From: Parafannyhessea umbonata
Lineage (GTDB): Bacteria > Actinomycetota > Coriobacteriia > Coriobacteriales > Atopobiaceae
Length of the DNA stretch: 64,000 nucleotides
Direction of reading: 5' to 3'
Assembly (NCBI RefSeq): GCF_012844235.1
Contig: NZ_JABAGR010000004.1
Span: forward strand, 62,001-126,000
Both the position numbers and the translations under genes were made by a program. The notes under the pieces were generated by a model that was given only the letters and a program-made list of their open reading frames with translations, made no database searches and was not told the origin of the DNA. Below are positions 16,284 to 25,132 of the stretch, piece after piece. Position 1 is the first letter of the stretch. The number at the start of each line of letters is the position of its first letter.

Positions 16284-17282
16284 CTACAGGCCCCGTGGGG
16301 GCTGCGGCGCCAAGCCCGCGTCCTTCTCGCCCGGCGCGGCGTCCTCGCGGGCGTCTTGCGAGCCGGGCGTGCCGTGGGCCGCGTGCCGCTTGCGCCGCTT
16401 GGGGCACGGTGCGGAAAGGCGGCGCCCACCGTCAAACGTGATGTCGCCCCAAGCATACAGGAACGGGATGGCCGCGATAAGGCAGATGAGCGCCTCGAAC
16501 AGGGCTCCTGCGTCGCTGAGGGGCGTGTCCCACGCGGCGTGGCTCAGCAGCGGGGCGAGCACGAGCAGAAGCCCGCGCAGGCGTCGGCGCTGGCAGAAGA
16601 ACAGCCAGACGGCGACGGCCGCGAGCGCCGTGTACGTCCAGTGCGAGACGAGCGCGCCCGAGACGCGGTCTCCGAGCGTGACCGCGACCGCGGTCTCGTA
16701 CCCGTGGTGCGCCGAGGCAACCTGGTCCACTATGTAGCCCAGGTCCTCGTTGAGCTGGAAGCCCATGCCCACGCACATGCCGCCCACGAGCCAGTCGCGG
16801 CCTCCGTGGCGTCCGGCAAGGCCCAGCACCGCCAGCACGGTGAGGAGCTTGAGCGTCTCTTCCACCAGCGGCGCCTCGACGGCATCGCCCCACGTGCTGA
16901 CGAAGGCCTTGGACGTGGCCGCGCGCAGCAGCACGTCGGCGGCGTCGTTGAGCTCGCCGGCGATCCAGCCGGGGATGAAGAGTCCGCTTGCGAACGCCAG
17001 CACCACAAGCCAGCGCGGTACGCCCGCGCGCATGCGCGTGTAGCGCACGAACACAAAGAACGGCACCAGGTACAGAAGAAGGAGCGAGAAGCACAGGAGC
17101 ATGGTCTGGTAGTGCTCCGCGAGCTGCGACGCGTGGTGGATGGTTCCGCGGTCCATGTCGCCGAACATGGCGAGCGGTCCTATGAGGAACAGGAACACGA
17201 ACGCCGTCAGCCCCACCCACCAGCGGCGCCTGTGGTAGCCAAACGGGTTGCGACTGAGCGTCGCGTTGCTTTCTGGTGCCAT
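16284..17282 (-). CDS. PrsW-family intramembrane protease
   Basis: A 332-residue membrane protein with about eight hydrophobic helices between residues 22 and 285. Three conserved motifs of the PrsW glutamic/metallo-type membrane protease family are present in order: APLVEETLKLL (Glu pair), GMGFQLNEDLGY and LSHAAWD. In Bacillus, PrsW cleaves an anti-sigma factor. No sigma/anti-sigma pair is adjacent here, so the substrate is unknown. The charged C-terminal tail contains APGEKDAG, another copy of the recurrent DNA motif. AAGAGG precedes the ATG. It leads a two-gene operon with the polytopic protein downstream. Confidence 0.82.
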   Translation of the reverse strand: MAPESNATLSRNPFGYHRRRWWVGLTAFVFLFLIGPLAMFGDMDRGTIHHASQLAEHYQTMLLCFSLLLLYLVPFFVFVRYTRMRAGVPRWLVVLAFASGLFIPGWIAGELNDAADVLLRAATSKAFVSTWGDAVEAPLVEETLKLLTVLAVLGLAGRHGGRDWLVGGMCVGMGFQLNEDLGYIVDQVASAHHGYETAVAVTLGDRVSGALVSHWTYTALAAVAVWLFFCQRRRLRGLLLVLAPLLSHAAWDTPLSDAGALFEALICLIAAIPFLYAWGDITFDGGRRLSAPCPKRRKRHAAHGTPGSQDAREDAAPGEKDAGLAPQPPRGL

Positions 17283-17315
17283 GAGAATGCCTCTTTACGT
17301 ACGAACCGCCAAATA

Positions 17316-17337
17316 TCGGCCCCGGGGACGGGGCCGA
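17316..17337 (-). terminator. Hairpin downstream of the RNA methyltransferase gene
   Basis: An 8-bp stem (TCGGCCCC with GGGGCCGA) on the minus strand is followed by TATTTGG. It lies between the methyltransferase stop and the PrsW-type start, so it may separate the two units. Confidence 0.4.
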
Positions 17338-17455
17338 AGAAAGGCTGGCACTTTGCGGGGGCATGGGCAATGCCCGCGCGGCAAATCGTCGCAATAATGA
17401 TGAAATCGCCACGCCGGGCCTAGCGGCTGGCGCGTGCCTGCCGCGCGCGGCGCTG

Positions 17456-18649
17456 CTAGCGCCGAACGAGCGTGATGACGCTTTCCACGTGCTTCGTGTG
17501 CGGGAACATGTCCACGGGCACCGCGGACTCCATCGCATAGCCGTGCTGGCGGAGAAGTGCGAGGTCCCGTGCCTGCGTCTTCACGTTGCAGCTGACGTAG
17601 ACCACGCGGCTGGGAGCGAGGTGCGCCACGCCCGCCAGGAACTCCGGCGTGGAGCCCGCGCGCGGCGGGTCCATCACCACAACGTCGAACCCGGCGTCGC
17701 GACCCTCGCGCGCGACGCCCTCCATGTAGGCCGTGGCGTCCGCGCGCACAAACTCGCAGCTGTCTGCCAGGCCGTTCGCCCTCGCGTTGCCGCGCGCCAT
17801 CCGCACGGCGCCCGCCACCTGCTCTACACCCACTACGCGCACGTTAGCGCCGGCTGCCTGCGCCTGCGACGCCGCGCAGATGCCGATGGTGCCGCACCCG
17901 CAGTACGCGTCCAGCACTCGCATGCCACCGCTCAGCCGCGCGCCGTCTATGGCCAGCTGGTACAGGACCTCCGTCTGGCGGGGGTTCGTCTGATAGAAGC
18001 TCGTGGGCCCAATGCGGAACGTGCAGCCCAAAAGCGCGTCCTCCATGGTGCCGGGACCCATGAGCGTGCGGCACTCGCGTCCCAGGATCGCGTTGGTGCG
18101 GCGCTGGTTCACGTTCAGCACGATGGACGTGACCTCTGGGTGCAGCTGCGCCATGCGGCGCACGAACTCTTCCTCGCGCGGCAGGCGCTGCCCGTTTGCC
18201 ACCACGGTCAGCAGCACGTCGTCCGTGGCGTACCCGCAGCGCACGACGGCGTGGCGCAGCGTGCCGCGCCCGCGGTCCTCCTGGTACGGGCGTATGCCCA
18301 GCTCCTGCGCCACGCGCGCAACGTCCTCCAGGATGCCGCGCGCCCTGGGGTCCTCCACCAGGCAGCTGCCGCACGCCACGATGCGGTGCGTGCCCGCGCT
18401 ATAGAATCCAGAGCGCACGCGCCCGCCCTTGCCGGGCGCGAACGGCGTCGCCGCCTTGTGGCGGTACGCTACGGGCTCGTCCATCCCGCGGATGGCCGCC
18501 ACGCGGCACCCGTCCTCGCGCGCCATGCCGCCCAGCAGCCCCTCCACCAGCTCCTGCTTGCGCCGCAGCTGGATGGGGTACGGAACGGCAAGCCACTCGC
18601 AGCCGCCGCACGACTTTGCGATGGGGCAGGTGTAGGTCTTGTAGCCCAT
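17456..18649 (-). CDS. 23S rRNA (uracil-5-)-methyltransferase, RumA/RlmCD type, Fe-S binding
   Basis: A SAM-dependent m5U methyltransferase of the TrmA/RumA superfamily. ATG 18649, preceded by GCGAGGT, gives 397 residues; the longer TTG start at 18706 adds an Arg-rich tail and is less likely. The 4Fe-4S ligands are probably C8, C14, C17 and C96 (CPIAKSCGGC and CGSC). The SAM site is VLDAYCGCGTIGI; MDPPRAG and the catalytic SCNVKTQARDL follow. The N-terminal TRAM domain of RumA is absent. The exact target (U747/U1939-like or tRNA) cannot be told from sequence alone. Confidence 0.88.
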   Translation of the reverse strand: MGYKTYTCPIAKSCGGCEWLAVPYPIQLRRKQELVEGLLGGMAREDGCRVAAIRGMDEPVAYRHKAATPFAPGKGGRVRSGFYSAGTHRIVACGSCLVEDPRARGILEDVARVAQELGIRPYQEDRGRGTLRHAVVRCGYATDDVLLTVVANGQRLPREEEFVRRMAQLHPEVTSIVLNVNQRRTNAILGRECRTLMGPGTMEDALLGCTFRIGPTSFYQTNPRQTEVLYQLAIDGARLSGGMRVLDAYCGCGTIGICAASQAQAAGANVRVVGVEQVAGAVRMARGNARANGLADSCEFVRADATAYMEGVAREGRDAGFDVVVMDPPRAGSTPEFLAGVAHLAPSRVVYVSCNVKTQARDLALLRQHGYAMESAVPVDMFPHTKHVESVITLVRR

Positions 18650-18924
18650 GTAACCTCGCGAACGTACGTGGTCCTTGCGGGCGCGTGCCCGCGTTCTTCT
18701 CTGCAATTGTAGCGGCGCGCCGGGTTAGGGGGCCGCGGCCTTGCCCCGGATGTGTGCGGGCCGTGCGCCGCCGCCATCGCACCGCTTAGGAACGTTTTGG
18801 GGCATCTTAAGGTCGCGTTTGGTAACCTGCAGGCCAACTATTGGATAATTCCACCATCTAACCTGGACTCTAGAGGTTCCGGTACGCGGCCGCGGGCGTG
18901 CGGCCCATTTGCAAAGGAGGAGTG

Positions 18925-21735
18925 ATGACCGAAGGATGTGAGGAGGGCGTCGCACCACGAAGCCGCGTCATGCGCGCGGCGGTGGGCGCGGCGCTGGGCC
19001 TTGCGCTCGCGCTGGGCTCGGCGGCACCTGCGCTCGCGATACCCGCGTACAACCAGCCGGTGAGGGTCGCGCAGCCCGATGGGTCCACCGCGAGCATCAC
19101 GACGCACGGGGACGAGTGGTTCCACTACGCCACGAACTCCGCCGGCGTGGTGGTGCAGCGGGACCCGGACAGCGGCACGTGGCGTCAGGTGGTGGGCTCC
19201 GGCTCCGGCCTTGCGCTTGGGTCTGACGCGCAGGCCGCCGCGGACGCCGGCGCAATCGACGCAGACGCACTTTCCGGTGACGCGGCCCGTGCGGCGTACT
19301 ACCAGCTGGGCGGCCACACCTACTCTGGCAAGACCGGAAGCGACGCGACGGCGTCCCAGCCCATCACGGTTTCGGACGTCCGGAAGACTCAGGGCACGAC
19401 TGCCCCGACCGCGCCGAAGAAGCTGATGAGAAGCGCCGCCCCCAAGGCGAGCACCTCGCTTCCGCTCCTGACCATCGTGGTGGGCTTCAAGGACGAGCCC
19501 TACCGCGACGACTACGACTGGAACAAGACGTTCTTCACGGGCGAGTACAGCGTGTCGTCCCTGTACGCCACCTCCTCCGAGGGCAAGTTCACCTGGCGTC
19601 CGGCGGAGGAGTCCAGCGCCTACGGCAACGGCGGCAACACGAACTCCGCCGACAGGGCGAACGACGGCGTGGTTCACGTGACGCTAGACCGCGACTACGG
19701 CAACCCCGACCCGTTCACCCCGGGCGACGCGGACTACATCGCGGACATGCAGGAGGCCGTGAAGGCTGCGGCCCAGTACGTGGACTTCTCGCAGTACGAC
19801 ACTGACGGGGACGGAAAGGTCGAGGCGAATGAGCTTGGCCTGGGCGTCGTGTTCGCCGGCTACGAGGCCGCGACGAGCTCCATCCCCGAAGGCCACCACG
19901 GCATATGGTCGCACCAGTACTCCTTTACGGAGGAGACGGGCGCCCCGTATGAGGTGACCTGCGCAAACGGCAAGACGGTGGGCGTGGACCGCTACATCGT
20001 GCAGTCCGAGAGCGAGTCGATGGCGGCGGGAGAGGAGCACCAGAGCGGCATTGGAGCCCTTGGCCACGAGCTCGGCCACTTCCTGGGCATGCCGGACCTC
20101 TACTCCACGACGTATGACAGTGGCGCGTGGGACAACTATTCCACCATGTACCTCTCCATCATGGACTACGGCTCGTACGGCAAGACCACGAGCGGCGAGT
20201 ACCGCCCGACGTTCTTCGACCCGTACGACCGCTACCTGCTGGGATACGTCACTCCCGAGGAGATCACGAAGAGCGGTACCTACACGGCGACGTCCGAGAC
20301 CGACCCGGCGGGCTACAAGTGCTACATCATCCACGTGAGCGACGACGAGTACTACCTGATCGAGAACCGCCAGTACGCGTCGTTCGACGCCGGCATGGAG
20401 CCCATGTACATGAATGGCGACAACACGATCAAGAACCCGACCGGCGGCATCGTGGTGTGGCACGTTGACAACGGCATCGCGACGAAGTGCGGGTATCCCG
20501 GCATGACAGGCGTCGAGGCCGGCCTTGCCAACACGGTGAACGTGAAGACGCACCGCCCCGGCGTCATGGAGAACTACTTCGAGTGGTCCGCGGGCTCGCC
20601 GAACCTGTACGCGCCGTTCCTGAACGCGACGGAGCACGCGGCGTACGGCGCGAGCAAGCTCTCGCTCTACAAGGGGTCCGACGACCCCGCCGCGAAGACG
20701 GACACCGGCATCAGCGTATATTCCACCGACGAGGGCTCGACCTCGATGAAGTTCGTGGTCAGCTTTCCGATGTCCATCACGAAGCAGCCGGTGGGCGCCG
20801 AGTACAAGGTGGGCGACGCGGCAACGCCGCTTTCCGTCGAGGTGGCGAATGCGACCGGCAGCGTGACCTTCAAGTGGGAGAAGTCCACGGACGGCAAGAC
20901 CTGGGCTGGCGCCCGTCCCGCGGCGAAGGCTCGTGACGCTGCCGACGGCGCCACGCTGGTGCCCGACACGTCCCATGCCGGCACGACCCAGTACAGGGTC
21001 ACCGTCACCGACGAGGGTGGCCACACCCTGACGTCCGATGCGGCGACGGTGAAGGTGACGTCGAGCCTTGAGGTGGTTGCCCCGAAAGACGTCACCTACG
21101 ACGGCAAGGAGCAGCGTCAGCCCGTGACCGTGAAGGATGCGAAGACGGGCGACGTGCTTGCGGAGGGCACTGACTACACGCTTGCGTATGGCGGCGACCT
21201 GACGAACGCTGGCCAGGTGACCGTGACCGCGACTGGCAAGGGCAACTACGAGGGCGACGCAACGGCGTCCTACCAGATAAAGAAGGCTCCGCTTACGGTG
21301 AGGACCGAGTCTGCCACCACGACGCGCAACGGCAAGGTCCTGACGGCGAAGGGCACGATATCCGGCCTCGTGAACGGAGAGAGTGCGACCCTGAATGTGA
21401 CGGGCGGCCAGAAGGAGGTCGGCACCTCCCAGAACACCGCGACGGTCGTGTGGGACGGCACGGCAAAGGAGTCCAACTACGACGTGACGTATGACATGGG
21501 CACGCTCACGGTGAGAAGTGCCGACGAGCCGGCACCGAGCGCCTCTGGCAAGACGCCGTCCGCGCCTGCGGGCAGGGCCACGTCCGTGGTGAGCAGGGCG
21601 GCGAGTGCCGTGCGTTCCGTGCTGCCGAAGACCGGCGACGCCAACAGCGCCGCGATGCCTGCGGCGCTTGGCACGCTTGGCGCGCTGGCCGTGGCGCTGG
21701 GCCTCGCGCGTCGCCATCGCGAGCGCAGGGGGTAG
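18925..21735 (+). CDS. Secreted M6-family metallopeptidase with LPKTG wall anchor
   Basis: A 936-residue exported protein. The signal peptide (MRAAVGAALGLALALGSAAPALA) probably ends near residue 38. The M6 (immune-inhibitor-A-like) domain has the zinc site HELGH at 381-385 with the downstream LGMPDLY and a Met-turn region SIMDYGSYG. About residues 610-700 form an Ig-like module. Two repeat modules follow that resemble the MBG type (VTYDGKEQRQPVTVKD). The C-terminus has LPKTGD at 900, a hydrophobic helix and RRHRERRG, a textbook sortase signal. ATG 18925 follows AAAGGAGGAG. It is expected on the cell wall, degrading host or matrix proteins (inferred). Confidence 0.9.
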   Translation: MTEGCEEGVAPRSRVMRAAVGAALGLALALGSAAPALAIPAYNQPVRVAQPDGSTASITTHGDEWFHYATNSAGVVVQRDPDSGTWRQVVGSGSGLALGSDAQAAADAGAIDADALSGDAARAAYYQLGGHTYSGKTGSDATASQPITVSDVRKTQGTTAPTAPKKLMRSAAPKASTSLPLLTIVVGFKDEPYRDDYDWNKTFFTGEYSVSSLYATSSEGKFTWRPAEESSAYGNGGNTNSADRANDGVVHVTLDRDYGNPDPFTPGDADYIADMQEAVKAAAQYVDFSQYDTDGDGKVEANELGLGVVFAGYEAATSSIPEGHHGIWSHQYSFTEETGAPYEVTCANGKTVGVDRYIVQSESESMAAGEEHQSGIGALGHELGHFLGMPDLYSTTYDSGAWDNYSTMYLSIMDYGSYGKTTSGEYRPTFFDPYDRYLLGYVTPEEITKSGTYTATSETDPAGYKCYIIHVSDDEYYLIENRQYASFDAGMEPMYMNGDNTIKNPTGGIVVWHVDNGIATKCGYPGMTGVEAGLANTVNVKTHRPGVMENYFEWSAGSPNLYAPFLNATEHAAYGASKLSLYKGSDDPAAKTDTGISVYSTDEGSTSMKFVVSFPMSITKQPVGAEYKVGDAATPLSVEVANATGSVTFKWEKSTDGKTWAGARPAAKARDAADGATLVPDTSHAGTTQYRVTVTDEGGHTLTSDAATVKVTSSLEVVAPKDVTYDGKEQRQPVTVKDAKTGDVLAEGTDYTLAYGGDLTNAGQVTVTATGKGNYEGDATASYQIKKAPLTVRTESATTTRNGKVLTAKGTISGLVNGESATLNVTGGQKEVGTSQNTATVVWDGTAKESNYDVTYDMGTLTVRSADEPAPSASGKTPSAPAGRATSVVSRAASAVRSVLPKTGDANSAAMPAALGTLGALAVALGLARRHRERRG

Positions 21736-21789
21736 GCGCGACATACGCGTCGCCGGAGGCTCGCGCCTGACGCGGAACATGCGCGAGTA

Positions 21790-21821
21790 GCGGGGAGGGC
21801 TGCCTAGGCGACCCTCCCCGC
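21790..21821 (+). terminator. Hairpin after the M6 gene
   Basis: A 10-bp stem (GCGGGGAGGG with CCCTCCCCGC) without a T-run. A likely but weak terminator. Confidence 0.5.
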
Positions 21822-21939
21822 ACCCGTATGGCGCGAAGGGAACCGCGGGCGCGCCGCGGGGGAGCGCCCGTGATTTTCTCGCCCGCGCGATTTGTGGTGG
21901 CTGAGGCAACATTTGTTGCCAATCGTGCGTGTGTGTACG

Positions 21940-22020
21940 TTGCATGGCGATTTGGGTAGTAGTAAGCTAGGCAAAGTTTTTGAATGGGAGTCGAAAACTG
22001 GGGCAGTGCCCGGGACTCCC
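21940..22020 (+). promoter_or_regulatory. Promoter and leader hairpin of the radical SAM gene
   Basis: TTGCAT (21940-21945), 17 bases, TAAGCT (21963-21968) is the best sigma-70-like pair in this part. A perfect small hairpin, GGCAACATTTGTTGCC, lies just upstream at 21905-21920. In the leader, GGGAGTC (21986-21992) pairs with GACTCCC (22014-22020), directly before the ribosome site. Confidence 0.55.
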
Positions 22021-22038
22021 GAAGGAGAGGAAGTGCCT

Positions 22039-23514
22039 ATGCAGTCCAAGATCGCGCACGCTGCGGAGCGCAAGGCCTTCAGCGTGGTGCTCGACAAGAT
22101 CATTGCGAGTGCCTCCGGCGAAGACCGCGAGAAGAACATCGACCACCTGATCGACATGGCGGAGAAGCTCCTGAAGGACACCTCGCCCGGCGCCATCCGC
22201 GGCCTGAGAAAGGGCCTGCGTCCCGGCTCCAAGTGGGAGAAGTTCCTGTTCAGCGTGATTGACGAGACCGACCCCCACGTGCTGAAGACCGCGATTCTTA
22301 ACGGCGGCTACGAGGCGGCGTTCCGTGGCCTGCGCAACACCACCGCCAACGCGGACAAGTACCAGTGCAACGTGCCCTGGATCATCCTGTTTGACCCGAC
22401 GAGCGCGTGCAACAAGCACTGCGTGGGCTGCTGGGCCGCCGACTACGGCAACCGCCTGAACCTGACGTATGACGAGATGGACAGCCTGGTGAGCCAGGCC
22501 GAGGACCTGGGCACCCACCTGTTCATGCTCACGGGCGGCGAGCCGCTGGTGCGCAAGGAGGACGTGCTGAAGCTGGCCGAGAAGCACAGCACCAGCCTGT
22601 TCAACATCTTCACGAACGCGTCACTGGTGGACGACGCCTTCTGCGAGAGGGTGCAGAAGCTGGGCAACATCGTGTTCAGCGTGTCGCTGGAGTCCTACGA
22701 GCCGAGCGTGAACGACGGCCGCCGCGGCGACGGATCGTTCCAGGAGGTCATGGACGCGTTCGACCGCATGCACAAGTACGGACTGCTGTACGGCACCTCC
22801 ACGTGCTACACGCGCGCGAACACCGAGCGCGTGAGCTCTGACGAGTTCTTCAAGCTCCTCATCGACAAGGGCTGCCGCTACGCCTGGTACTTCCACTACA
22901 TGCCCGTGGGCGAGGGCGCGAACGCGGACCTCATGCCCACCGTCGAGCAGCGCGAGTACATGTTCAACCGCATCCGCTGGGTGCGCTCCGTGGGCGACGA
23001 GGGCTACCCGATCTTCGCGATGGACTTCCAGAACGACGGCGAGTTCGTGGGTGGCTGCATCGCCGGCGGCCGCGTGTACTGCCACGTGAACGCCCGCGGC
23101 GACGTGGAGCCGTGCGTCTTCATCCACTACTCCAACGCGAACTTCAAGGAGAACGGCAACTGGCTCGAGTGCCTGCACCAGCCGATCTTCCAGGCATACC
23201 GCGCGCACTACCCCTGGAACGACAACCTGCTGGAGCCGTGCCCCATGCTCGAGAACTCCGGCCTGCTGACGCAGATCGTGGACGAGGCGGACGCGAAGTG
23301 CACGGAGTACGTGACGCCGGAGTCCGCGGCAGACGTGTGCGCTCGCACGAAGCCGTATGCGGAGGCATGGGCGCCGAAGGCCGAGGAGCTGTGGCTGAAC
23401 ATGTATCCCGACGGCAAGAAGCACTACGAGGACGCCATGTCCCAGGAGAAGATCTCGGTCAAGGCCAAGGTCATCGCCGAGGAGGACGCCCAGAACGAGG
23501 CCGTCGTCGACTAG
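22039..23514 (+). CDS. Radical SAM protein with additional C-terminal cysteines
   Basis: A 491-residue radical SAM enzyme. The N-terminal 110 residues are helical with no assigned domain. The 4Fe-4S motif is C124-x3-C128-x2-C131 (SACNKHCVGC), followed by FMLTGGEPL and a TIM-barrel region. The C-terminal third has GGCIAGGRVYCHVNARGDVEPC, similar to the start of SPASM/twitch domains that hold a second cluster. ATG 22039 follows GAAGGAGAGG; GTG 22033 is an alternative. It is monocistronic, between a promoter and a terminator, with no peptide substrate gene beside it. Substrate unknown. Confidence 0.85.
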   Translation: MQSKIAHAAERKAFSVVLDKIIASASGEDREKNIDHLIDMAEKLLKDTSPGAIRGLRKGLRPGSKWEKFLFSVIDETDPHVLKTAILNGGYEAAFRGLRNTTANADKYQCNVPWIILFDPTSACNKHCVGCWAADYGNRLNLTYDEMDSLVSQAEDLGTHLFMLTGGEPLVRKEDVLKLAEKHSTSLFNIFTNASLVDDAFCERVQKLGNIVFSVSLESYEPSVNDGRRGDGSFQEVMDAFDRMHKYGLLYGTSTCYTRANTERVSSDEFFKLLIDKGCRYAWYFHYMPVGEGANADLMPTVEQREYMFNRIRWVRSVGDEGYPIFAMDFQNDGEFVGGCIAGGRVYCHVNARGDVEPCVFIHYSNANFKENGNWLECLHQPIFQAYRAHYPWNDNLLEPCPMLENSGLLTQIVDEADAKCTEYVTPESAADVCARTKPYAEAWAPKAEELWLNMYPDGKKHYEDAMSQEKISVKAKVIAEEDAQNEAVVD

Positions 23515-23583
23515 CGACGCGCCTGCCTTAGGCGTGCCGGCATGAACCCCGGGGGCATCCCCAGGGGAGAAGAGCAACGCACG

Positions 23584-23618
23584 GGACCCGGTGCCAGACA
23601 TGGCGCCGGGTCCTTCTC
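23584..23618 (+). terminator. Terminator ending in the TTCTCG motif
   Basis: A 12-position stem (GGACCCGGTGCC with GGCGCCGGGTCC, one mismatch-tolerant pair) is followed by TTCTCGTC in place of a T-run. GGGGAGAAGAGC lies just upstream at 23564, giving an inverted motif pair around the hairpin. Confidence 0.65.
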
Positions 23619-23765
23619 GTCTGGACGCCCTTGGGCGGCGCCGGCCGTGCGCGGCGTTACGCGCGGTGTGCGGCGATTTAACACGTCGCTATCAACTCCT
23701 GTAGCGCCTCGGTAACATGCGCGCGGGAAGCTTGTGCCGTACGATGCGACCAGAGCGGAGGCAGC

Positions 23766-24968
23766 ATGGCAGACGGCGTAGATTCCCTCATGTACGACCT
23801 CGGGGCCGGCAAATCGGCCATTCGCGAGGTGTTCGAGCAGACCATGGAGCTCAAGCAGCAGGGCGTGACCGACTTTTGGGACTACTCCATAGGCAACCCG
23901 AACGTGCCCGTGTCGCCGCAGGTGACGGAGGCCATTCGCGAGGCCCTTGAGGAGTACGAGTCCGTCGACCTGCACGGATACCCGCCAAACAACGGCTACC
24001 TCACCACGAGGCAGGCCGTGGCCGCAAACCTCAACCGCAGGTTCGACGCGCACGCGCGTGCCGGCGAGATTGCCATGACCGCGGGCTGCGCGGGCGCCAT
24101 AACCTCGACCATCGCCGCGACCACCAGGGCCGGCGAGGAGGTCATCATCCCCACGCCGTACTACGCGGAGTACCGCATGTGGGTGCAGGCGTGGCACTGC
24201 AACGTGGTGGAGGTCCCCACGGAGCCCGAGACCTTTCAGCTGGACATCGACGCGATCGAGGAGGCCATCAACCCCAAGACGCGCATGGTCATCATCAACA
24301 CGCCGAACAACCCCACGGGCGCCGTGTACACGAAGGACTCCATAATCGCCCTGGCCGCGCTGCTGCGGCGCAAGTCGAAGGAGCTGGGACAGACCATCTA
24401 CCTGCTTTCCGACGAGCCGTACCGCGAGATCGTGTACGACGGCAAGCAGAACCCGTGGATTGCGGCGTACTACGAGAACACCATCGTGTGCTACAGCTGG
24501 TCGAAGTCGCTGTTGCTTGCGGGCGAGCGCGTGGGCTACGTGTGGGTGCCCGGCACCGTGCGCCACGCGGAGCGCGTGTACGACGCGATCCTGGGTGCGC
24601 AGCGCGTGACGGCGACGGTCATGAACAGCCTGTTCAACCGCGTGTTGGAGAAGTGCGTGGACCTTCCGGCCCCCGTGGACGAGTACGCGCGCAAGAGGGA
24701 CCTACTCTACGGCGGCCTCACGGACATCGGCTACGACGTGGTGCATCCCGACGGGGCGTTCTACCTGTGGGTTCGTGCGCTCGAGCCCGACGACGACGCG
24801 TTCCAGGCGCGTGCGGCGAACGAGCAGAGGCTCTACGTGGTGGGCTCGCGCGACTTTGCGTGCCGCAGCTACTTCCGCCTGAGCTACTGCGTGAGCGACG
24901 AGTGCATCAAGACGTCGCTCCCGGCGTTCCAGAGGCTGTTCGAATCGTACGGCGGCTACACCTGGTAG
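23766..24968 (+). CDS. PLP-dependent class I/II aminotransferase
   Basis: A 400-residue fold-type I aminotransferase. YSIGNPN near the N-terminus, NTPNNPTGAVY, LSDEPYREIVYDG and SWSKSLLLAGERVGY (Schiff-base lysine) are all present, as is the C-terminal YFRLSYCVS with the carboxylate-binding Arg. Pyridoxal phosphate is the cofactor. The amino acid substrate cannot be set from the motifs; aspartate/aromatic-type subgroups are candidates. ATG 23766 follows GCGGAGGCAGC. It is flanked by gaps and appears monocistronic. Confidence 0.88.
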   Translation: MADGVDSLMYDLGAGKSAIREVFEQTMELKQQGVTDFWDYSIGNPNVPVSPQVTEAIREALEEYESVDLHGYPPNNGYLTTRQAVAANLNRRFDAHARAGEIAMTAGCAGAITSTIAATTRAGEEVIIPTPYYAEYRMWVQAWHCNVVEVPTEPETFQLDIDAIEEAINPKTRMVIINTPNNPTGAVYTKDSIIALAALLRRKSKELGQTIYLLSDEPYREIVYDGKQNPWIAAYYENTIVCYSWSKSLLLAGERVGYVWVPGTVRHAERVYDAILGAQRVTATVMNSLFNRVLEKCVDLPAPVDEYARKRDLLYGGLTDIGYDVVHPDGAFYLWVRALEPDDDAFQARAANEQRLYVVGSRDFACRSYFRLSYCVSDECIKTSLPAFQRLFESYGGYTW

Positions 24969-25132
24969 CGTCCACGGAGCGGCAGGCGGCGTTTGCCCGA
25001 TGAATCGCTCGGCATCCCGTTGCTTATGGGTATGGTGATTCCACGACGCTTTATGCGTGGCTCGTTATGGCGCGGTGGTCCGCCGTTGCGACTGCGGCGA
25101 GGCCGCCGCATGATGCGGCTCGAGGAGGAACC

